From Siphonodentalium dalli (Eukaryota; Mollusca; Scaphopoda; Gadilida; Siphonodentaliidae), in the NCBI GenBank assembly GCA_032622095.1, contig CP136064.1:215588205-215652204 (forward strand): 64,000 bases of DNA. The letters are read 5' to 3'. Positions 57,240-64,000 of the stretch are shown here, piece by piece (position 1 is the first letter of the stretch; each line of letters starts with the position of its first letter). The notes beneath the pieces are model-generated. The model had not been told where the DNA came from, ran no database searches, and saw nothing but the letters and a program-made list of their open reading frames with translations. The position numbers were made by a program, and so were the translations under genes.

Positions 57240-57700
57240 TTTTTTGTAAAGTTTCAAAACAATTCTCCAATAAATGTGGGCTGCAGGGTGTGCTGATGGA
57301 TTTTGGGTAAAAAAGGGAGGCTCCCATCTAGAGGTCAACTCGAAGATCCAAATGAAGTTTGGTAATGATTGGATGAGAAATGTGATCTGTAAGGTGTGCT
57401 AAAGCATTTAGTCATACAAAGAGTAAAATTCAAGATGGCCACTGGCAGCCATGTTTTTTTTTACAGAATTAGGGACCAAATGGGAGGCACCCATCAATAG
57501 GTCACACTGAAGATCCATATCAATTTTGGTGATGATCGGATGAGGGATAAGCTCTGTAGGGTGTGTTCAATGATTTAGTGATGCAAAGAGTAAAATCCAA
57601 GATGGATGTCAGTGGCAATGTTTTTCATAGAAAAATCGTTTAAATTTGATAGCTCCCATCTAAAGGTGATCCTAGACCCATATACCAAATATCATTGAAA
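57240..57700 (+). repeat. Degenerate tandem 'aagatggctgctggcggcc' repeat block
   Basis: It starts gtttcaaaacaattctccaa and contains aagatggccactggcagcc, gaagatccatatcaa and gggtgtgttcaatgatttag. It is shorter and more diverged than the other two blocks. Confidence 0.72.
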
Positions 57701-58671
57701 TCGGTCAAAGTTTGTTTTGACACCTTTGTTTTATTTTATTACAGTTTTTTTAATTGTCTATTATTATTTGAAGAGTTTACATTTAACTATTTAAATCTGA
57801 GCCTTTCCATGTCAATGTGCATTAATAGATCCTTGATGAAAACATTTAGCAAGCTGACTTGTTTTATTACCCATTGGTGTCATGCATCCCTCATTATTAA
57901 CTGATGATGAACTCAAACCCCCAACAAAGAGTTCAGTGCATACCTATTACATAATAGAAGCATTCTTAAAACCTTTTGTCCCATTATTTTGAAGAAAAAT
58001 GACTCCAGGAAAATATTTACAGGTCCATGAAAAATTGTGTAAGCCAGGCTGCTGAACCAGCACCCACCCCCGCCTACTAGTAGTGTTCATAAAAAATTTG
58101 CAGACCCCCGCCAGCCTTATCCGATTAGTCTAGTTTGGTGAACTAAATTCGATTGGGTCAAACTACATACTTTTCAGCATGTGTTCTGTGTACAGGGTGG
58201 CAGAAGCAATTAAGGGTAAGGGGGGGGGGGGGTCACAACTGTCAAAAAGTCACTTTTCCTAAGTAATGTATGCATTTGTACCGGCGAGAGCAAAGGGGCT
58301 GGTCGGCTGGAGTCCATCTGCTATCCCTGTGTGTGTAGCTTTTATTTTTTCCCACTGCTCTGGTTTATTTTAAATTTTGGAAACTTAAGGACTTTTAGTT
58401 CTATTTTAATTGATTATGATGATTGACAGCAGAATCTGGTAAAATAAGACACCAAGTGACAAGTTGGTAAGCATTGCGAATAGTTAGTATGTATGTTAAT
58501 TGTTAATGATTGACAAAATAACTTGTAAATAACTAGACCACCATGACCATAACAAAAAAAAAAGGCCAAGCTCAAAACCATGAATGTATTTACAAATTTC
58601 ATAGATAGGTACATTTAGCCAGGTGGGGTATAAAATACATTCCACACAAGGTAATTCAGAGTCATAGTTTA
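57701..58671. other. No recognisable feature
   Basis: AT-rich left flank of the 1353-bp array; a G-run at 58221-58232. Confidence 0.5.
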
Positions 58672-59122
58672 GGTTACACTGGTGTAAATAAGGTTCGGAG
58701 AGACCTCTAGCGGATGCGGGAGGAATATATAGGAGAGAATAAAATAGACACTGGGCCCTGATTGGTCAATAGCCTTGTGTGCTTTTTGCATAAAAAAATC
58801 ATCACACCTCTTCCCTATGATTTCCCATAGGTAAGATAGCCATTGGCACAGGAATTAACCCTTTGTAGTGAAGTTTGAATTTGTTGGTGTGGTCTAAAAT
58901 ATGACAGTATTTTTTTATGCGGATCTGACACTAGTTACGAAAACACAAGATTTAAAGGTGAATTCCCTGCTAGACAGATATGATTTTTTTGTGTAAAAAG
59001 TTTCCCGAAATGTCAATTTTTCAGATAAAAAAAATAAATTGGACCCATGGTTCATATAGCCAACAGCATACGCTAAAACGTTAGCACTGAGGCCTATGGA
59101 AAACATTTACACCAGTGTAACC
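58672..59122. mobile_element. 451-bp MITE 'A' with 18-bp perfect terminal inverted repeats
   Basis: It begins GGTTACACTGGTGTAAAT and ends with the exact complement. The three copies in the array share these ends. The junctions with B read ctttaGGTTACAC and GTGTAACCtaaag, compatible with a TA target, but the outermost flanks (gttta, ataag) do not settle it. No meaningful frame. Confidence 0.78.
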
Positions 59123-60024
59123 TAAAGGGAAAAATGAACTTTTTGGCATTTTTGATTCCTGGGAGTCACTTTAAAGTATTTTAATGCATTTTTCACAGCC
59201 TGGTCTTTCAGTCCAATGAATCTCCCATGCATGGTGTGGCTATTCTTGCTGCTGATGTCTTCTTTCACTTCCATCGGCCAAAAAAATGGTATGATTTTTC
59301 ATAAAAAATGCCAATTTTTCAAGGTATTTTCAAAAAATTTCAAGGTGGTAATTGTCACATGATAATGCAAATTACCCATTACATGAGCATGTCAATGACA
59401 CACATACCAATTGTTATAAGAAGCTAATCTAACAAGTATTTTGGATTTTATAGCCAGTGATATACAGATATATATAATAAAAGTGTCTCATTTTCACTGG
59501 TGGGTATGGCCATTTGAAGGTTAATAGCACTAAAACTTGGACACATTTAAGAAAATGCTTCAGCATTTCAAAGAGAGCATATCTTTGTTCAACTAATTCA
59601 ATATACACCCACATCCAGTTATCTTGGATCACCCTTGCAGACCTGAAAATGTCATATTTTAGTCTTCCATGTGCTGATAAAGTCATGTGCTTGATGCTCA
59701 GCTGATCAGATCTGGACTCAATGACCTCACATCACCAGAAGTTCTCTCATGGAAAGGATCTTGTACAGTCTTCCATAGCTGATCCAAGTTTGCAACACCA
59801 GACCCCAAAAACTGTGTGAAAATGGGGCCTGAATATGACTTGTGGTGGAAAAATGTGCTTTTTTGATGAATAATGTGTTACAGAGAGTGGGGTTAAATTG
59901 TGTGTGATAAATAAAGAACCACAGAAGTGATATTATTTTTGAACACATTTTTTTCATTCATGGGCAATTCTGAAAAAATGTAGGGTGTTACAATTATTCC
60001 GCGAAAAAGCGGGCTATCGCTTTA
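59123..60024. other. 902-bp unit 'B' of the tandem array
   Basis: It is unique within the window apart from its copy at 60476-61377. On the minus strand two adjacent frames look mildly protein-like (FLGSGVANLDQLWKTVQD near 59800, then an in-frame stop; SARVIQDNWMWVYIELVEQ at 59429-59686). I do not recognise them. The right edge has ccgcgaaaaagcgg, a small hairpin. Confidence 0.5.
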
Positions 60025-61828
60025 GGTTACACTGGTGTAAATAAGGTTCGGAGAGACCTCTAGCGGATGCGGGAGGAATATATAGGAGAGAATAAAATAG
60101 ACACTGGGCCCTGATTGGTCAATAGCCTTGTGTGCTTTTTGCATAAAAAAATCATCACACCTCTTCCCTATGATTTCCCATAGGTAAGATAGCCATTGGC
60201 ACAGGAATTAACCCTTTGTAGTGAAGTTTGAATTTGTTGGTGTGGTCTAAAATATGACAGTATTTTTTTATGCGGATCTGACACTAGTTACGAAAACACA
60301 AGATTTAAAGGCGAATTCCCTGCTAGACAGATATGATTTTTTTGTGTAAAAAGTTTCCCGAAATGTCAATTTTTCAGATAAAAAAAATAAATTGGACCCA
60401 TGGTTCATATAGCCAACAGCATACGCTAAAACGTTAGCACTGAGGCCTATGGAAAACATTTACACCAGTGTAACCTAAAGGGAAAAATGAACTTTTTGGC
60501 ATTTTTGATTCCTGGGAGTCACTTTAAAGTATTTTAATGCATTTTTCACAGCCTGGTCTTTCAGTCCAATGAATCTCCCATGCATGGTGTGGCTATTCTT
60601 GCTGCTGATGTCTTCTTTCACTTCCATCGGCCAAAAAAATGGTATGATTTTTCATAAAAAATGCCAATTTTTCAAGGTATTTTCAAAAAATTTCAAGGTG
60701 GTAATTGTCACATGATAATGCAAATTACCCATTACATGAGCATGTCAATGACACACATACCAATTGTTATAAGAAGCTAATCTAACAAGTATTTTGGATT
60801 TTATAGCCAGTGATATACAGATATATATAATAAAAGTGTCTCATTTTCACTGGTGGGTATGGCCATTTGAAGGTTAATAGCACTAAAACTTGGACACATT
60901 TAAGAAAATGCTTCAGCATTTCAAAGAGAGCATATCTTTGTTCAACTAATTCAATATACACCCACATCCAGTTATCTTGGATCACCCTTGCAGACCTGAA
61001 AATGTCATATTTTAGTCTTCCATGTGCTGATAAAGTCATGTGCTTGATGCTCAGCTGATCAGATCTGGACTCAATGACCTCACATCACCAGAAGTTCTCT
61101 CATGGAAAGGATCTTGTACAGTCTTCCATAGCTGATCCAAGTTTGCAACACCAGACCCCAAAAACTGTGTGAAAATGGGGCCTGAATATGACTTGTGGTG
61201 GAAAAATGTGCTTTTTTGATGAATAATGTGTTACAGAGAGTGGGGTTAAATTGTGTGTGATAAATAAAGAACCACAGAAGTGATATTATTTTTGAACACA
61301 TTTTTTTCATTCATGGGCAATTCTGAAAAAATGTAGGGTGTTACAATTATTCCGCGAAAAAGCGGGCTATCGCTTTAGGTTACACTGGTGTAAATAAGGT
61401 TCGGAGAGACCTCTAGCGGATGCGGGAGGAATATATAGGAGAGAATAAAATAGACACTGGGCCCTGATTGGTCAATAGCCTTGTGTGCTTTTTGCATAAA
61501 AAAATCATCACACCTCTTCCCTATGATTTCCCATAGGTAAGATAGCCATTGGCACAGGAATTAACCCTTTGTAGTGAAGTTTGAATTTGTTGGTGTGGTC
61601 TAAAATATGACAGTATTTTTTTATGCGGATCTGACACTAGTTACGAAAACACAAGATTTAAAGGCGAATTCCCTGCTAGACAGATATGATTTTTTTGTGT
61701 AAAAAGTTTCCCGAAATGTCAATTTTTCAGATAAAAAAAATAAATTGGACCCATGGTTCATATAGCCAACAGCATACGCTAAAACGTTAGCACTGAGGCC
61801 TATGGAAAACATTTACACCAGTGTAACC

Positions 61829-62648
61829 ATAAGTCATAACAGCTAACCACTTTTATCTTCAGTCAACACAATGCCTTAAAAAAACCTAATAAACCAATCC
61901 ATGCATGGGCCTCGATGAATGACTCCATTTTGTAGGACAGCCCATGTGAACAGTACTAAATGGTAGAAGTTTAATAATGGAATTCATTACTTTCCATTTT
62001 GAGTGCCTCCTGACTCAATGGGAGGACATGCTGTGAGTTTACTGTACTGTGAGGTACAAACACTCCGGTATGTCATCAATTTGTCATTGCACTGTCACAA
62101 CTGTAATTGAATTTTGACTTACAGTATTTGAAGTGCCAGATATTCTACACTGGGGAATATGGGTATTTAACCTTTACTCAAGGCTGCTGAGTGGCGAAGT
62201 ACATTATTAAGGAACAGATAACAATTAAGAAATATAATCCCCCTGTTATTTTTTCTACTTTATAAGGTTCCCTGTCAAAACTTCAAAAAGTTCCCAGGTT
62301 TTCTACTGTTGGAATATGATCTCTATGGGTGTTAGCCAGAGTACAGATTAAATAGCATGATCTACTCTGCTGCCATTCAGTGAGGGGGAGGTAAGGGGTA
62401 GGGGTATAGGGTGCTAATAAAATTCACTTCTTGGATTCAAAGCCGGTCTGTATTTTAGTATTTGGACATTTACAAGCCCCTTATCCTCAAAAGGACAGTC
62501 ATAAATATCCAAATATAAAATAAGTTCTTTCCCGATAAGTCTACTTTGGTGGACTAGGCCACTCGAAGAAATATAATATACAACATTTTCCACATTTATG
62601 CTAAATTATGTTATACTTTTCTTTTACTCTTCTTACAGCCAACATAAT
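61829..62648. other. No recognisable feature
   Basis: Right flank of the 1353-bp array and upstream of the truncated LINE fragment. Confidence 0.5.
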
Positions 62649-62825
62649 GTAATACTTGAATATGCGTCTCCTGTCTGGGATAACTGTACACAAGAAGAAA
62701 GTGATCTAATTGAAGGATTGCAATATGAGGCTGCTAGAATTGTTACAGGAGCAACGAGGAGCTGCAACAATACTAATCTATTGGGAGAAACCGGCTGGGA
62801 GACCCTCCAGGACCGTCGCAAGAAA
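62649..62825 (+). pseudogene. LINE reverse transcriptase C-terminal fragment
   Basis: Fifty-nine codons read VILEYASPVWDNCT, LQYEAARIVTGAT and LLGETGWETLQDRR. This is the standard C-terminal RT stretch (LEYASPVWD...RxAARxVTG...LGWxxLxxRR) of jockey/RTE-type non-LTR elements. It is 5'-truncated; upstream is AT-rich sequence with a coincidental ttcttacag. It ends where another repeat begins, placing a stop right after the RRKK residues. Confidence 0.85.
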
Positions 62826-62876
62826 TAACGAGAGGCCGATCACGATCGGCAGATGTTAACCCATCCCTTGGCGATA
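62823..62876. repeat. Shared 'ataacgagaggccgatc' repeat inserted in the LINE fragment
   Basis: The first ~54 bp (ataacgagaggccgatcacg, with a GCCGATC/GATCGGC hairpin, then ttggcgata) recur at 47532-47586. It interrupts the LINE frame, so it inserted later. Its full length and far end are unknown. Confidence 0.65.
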
Positions 62877-62987
62877 AAAATTTAATATGATCGGATAAAT
62901 GAGAGTTTTGGTGTTGAATTATAGAGTATACTGTTATGTACTATTATAGACAAATGTACATAACACAAATTATTGGAATTTATGGGT

Positions 62988-63066
62988 CACTGGCATTTAT
63001 ATAAGAGAATGCACTGGTACAGGATCTGTAATGCTAAACCACCACAGCCAGCAAGTCCGTGGGTTA
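62988..63066. mobile_element. piggyBac-like TTAA MITE fragment
   Basis: It contains tggcatttatataagagaatgc, actggtacaggatctgtaat and ...ccgtgggttaa, the same order as the right part of the CCCTTTC family. Both ends are eroded. Confidence 0.6.
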
Positions 63067-63639
63067 AATGTGTAGGTGTGACCTGGACATGGAATACTTG
63101 GGTTAAGAGAGTCCAATTTAAGTTTACAATAATAATGTGTCCTAGTATACAGATAAGCAACCTCACCACTGACCCATTAATATCAATTATATAGCACAGC
63201 TGTCAAAAAATCACAGGAATTGTTTATGTTGAACACTGACCTCTATTAAACCAATAACAATTATAATGATATCAGACCATCTGAAGATATAACTCTGCAG
63301 CACAGATGTCCAAGTCTACTGTTAATATCATGTGATGTTTATTGTTGAATCTTATTTTAAATTAGATACCATAGCCTTCTTTATCAGATTATTTGCACAT
63401 TGGCATAAGAGACATCAGAAAATAATATAGCTTTATCAATAGCTAAGTAGTCCAAATGCAATTGGTAAATTAATTAAAAAATTAAAGGGACACATTGGAA
63501 ATCTTTTTATCAACTTGTATCATAATCATCAATATCTAAATGAAAACAAATGACAATGTCAATGACATTTTTTTTTATTATTATTATAAAAGTTAAAAAT
63601 AATTTGTTTTTTAAATCGATTTTTTTCTTTCAATTTTTT
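63067..63639. other. No recognisable feature
   Basis: AT-rich with A/T homopolymers at 63566-63655. Confidence 0.5.
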
Positions 63640-64000
63640 TTTTTTTTTAAATGGTCATAACTCCTTTAAAATAAATCGGATCAAACCCATATTCGAACTA
63701 GATCTGTATTTTGGGCTGTGAAACTCACATACCAAAAATGTTTGAGTTATGGCAGAATGTGTGAATTCTAAGTCGAAAAAAGGCCATAACTCTGTAACAA
63801 AAACTCGGATCAAACCCAAATTCGAACTCGATCTGTATTTTGGGCTGATATACCCATATACAAAATTTGCTTCTGATTGGATAGAAAATGTTTGAGTTAT
63901 CGCATTACACGTGAAGTGTCTACGGACGGACAGACGGACGGACAGACGGACAGACGGACGGACGAACACGAGTGGTCAATCCGGACAACGACACTATGTT
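63640..64000 (-). repeat. 'gggccataactct' array running off the window end
   Basis: Two units (near 63652 and 63782) are followed by a ggacggacagac run and gagtggtcaatccggacaac. It is closest to the 49.6-kb array. The element continues past 64000. Confidence 0.72.

Larger units (their letters stand above)
58672..61828 (+). repeat. Recent A-B-A-B-A tandem array, period 1353 bp
   Basis: A (451 bp) occurs at 58672-59122, 60025-60475 and 61378-61828. B (902 bp) occurs at 59123-60024 and 60476-61377. Copies look almost identical; one visible difference is aaggtgaattc in A1 against aaggcgaattc in A2 and A3. A starts and ends the array, which fits unequal crossing-over between A copies. Confidence 0.95.

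Noticed and set aside
60000-60024. Helitron 3' end (ccgcgaaaaagcgg hairpin before the junction)
   Set aside because: No CTRR terminus follows the hairpin and the next element has clear inverted repeats; the array fits unequal crossing-over better.
58915-61812. Repeated 63-85 codon frames in the 1353-bp array
   Set aside because: Identical because the DNA is duplicated; none has a recognised domain and most overlap on opposite strands.
62625-62640. ttcttacag as a splice acceptor for the LINE-like frame
   Set aside because: The frame is a 5'-truncated retrotransposon fragment; the match is short and common in AT-rich DNA.

Overview
The window is animal nuclear DNA, AT-rich and dominated by repeats. 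There are no operons, no ribosome-binding-site-led genes and no bacterial features. A single long open exon with clear splice signals lies in dense mobile-element debris. The repeat types suggest a mollusc or a related marine invertebrate: a tRNA-derived SINE, a LINE reverse-transcriptase fragment, degenerate 'gggccataactct' arrays ending in GACA/GACG microsatellite, and many hairpin MITEs. The assignment to a phylum is inference.

The only convincing host coding sequence is an 1832-bp minus-strand exon at 13543-15374. It has a 13-nt 5' leader after a good acceptor and ends in a good donor. Its product (610 codons plus two bases) looks like the disordered N-terminal part of a neurabin/spinophilin-type actin- and PP1-binding scaffold. 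No PDZ, PP1-docking or coiled-coil exon was found elsewhere, so the flanking sequence is probably intron.

The second protein-coding remnant lies at 4211-7633. It is a DNA element with roughly 505-bp terminal inverted repeats around a broken gene. The gene belongs to a multi-copy metazoan family of uncharacterised proteins that ends in an EADxRL...SDDTDVF...TGSD region resembling a PIN/FEN nuclease fold. A 5'-truncated LINE reverse-transcriptase C-terminus lies at 62649-62825.

The rest is mostly non-autonomous DNA transposons whose superfamilies can be proposed from termini and target-site duplications. (1) A two-hairpin family with CAAGCCTG ends and 8-bp duplications is hAT-like. (2) A roughly 217-bp full palindrome starting CAGTAATGC at TA is pogo/Tc1-like. 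(3) CCCTTT-ended elements at TTAA are piggyBac-like. (4) Two families with AGG...CCT ends at TTAA are Kolobok-like. Several are nested in one another, which gives a relative insertion order.

Region by region: 1-4.2 kb holds MITEs and a 48-bp minisatellite; 4.2-7.6 kb the long-TIR transposon; 8-13 kb palindromic MITEs and an 'aagatggctgct' repeat; 13.5-15.4 kb the exon; 16.6-17.1 kb a SINE; 18-33 kb MITEs and duplications; 33.4-35.3 kb an inverted-repeat pair; 35.6-37.5 kb nested insertions; 39.6-41.4 kb tandem duplications; 42-56 kb MITEs and gggccataact arrays; 58.7-61.8 kb a recent tandem array with a 1353-bp period (A-B-A-B-A); and 62.6-64 kb LINE and satellite debris. All similarities were judged by eye; no searches were run.
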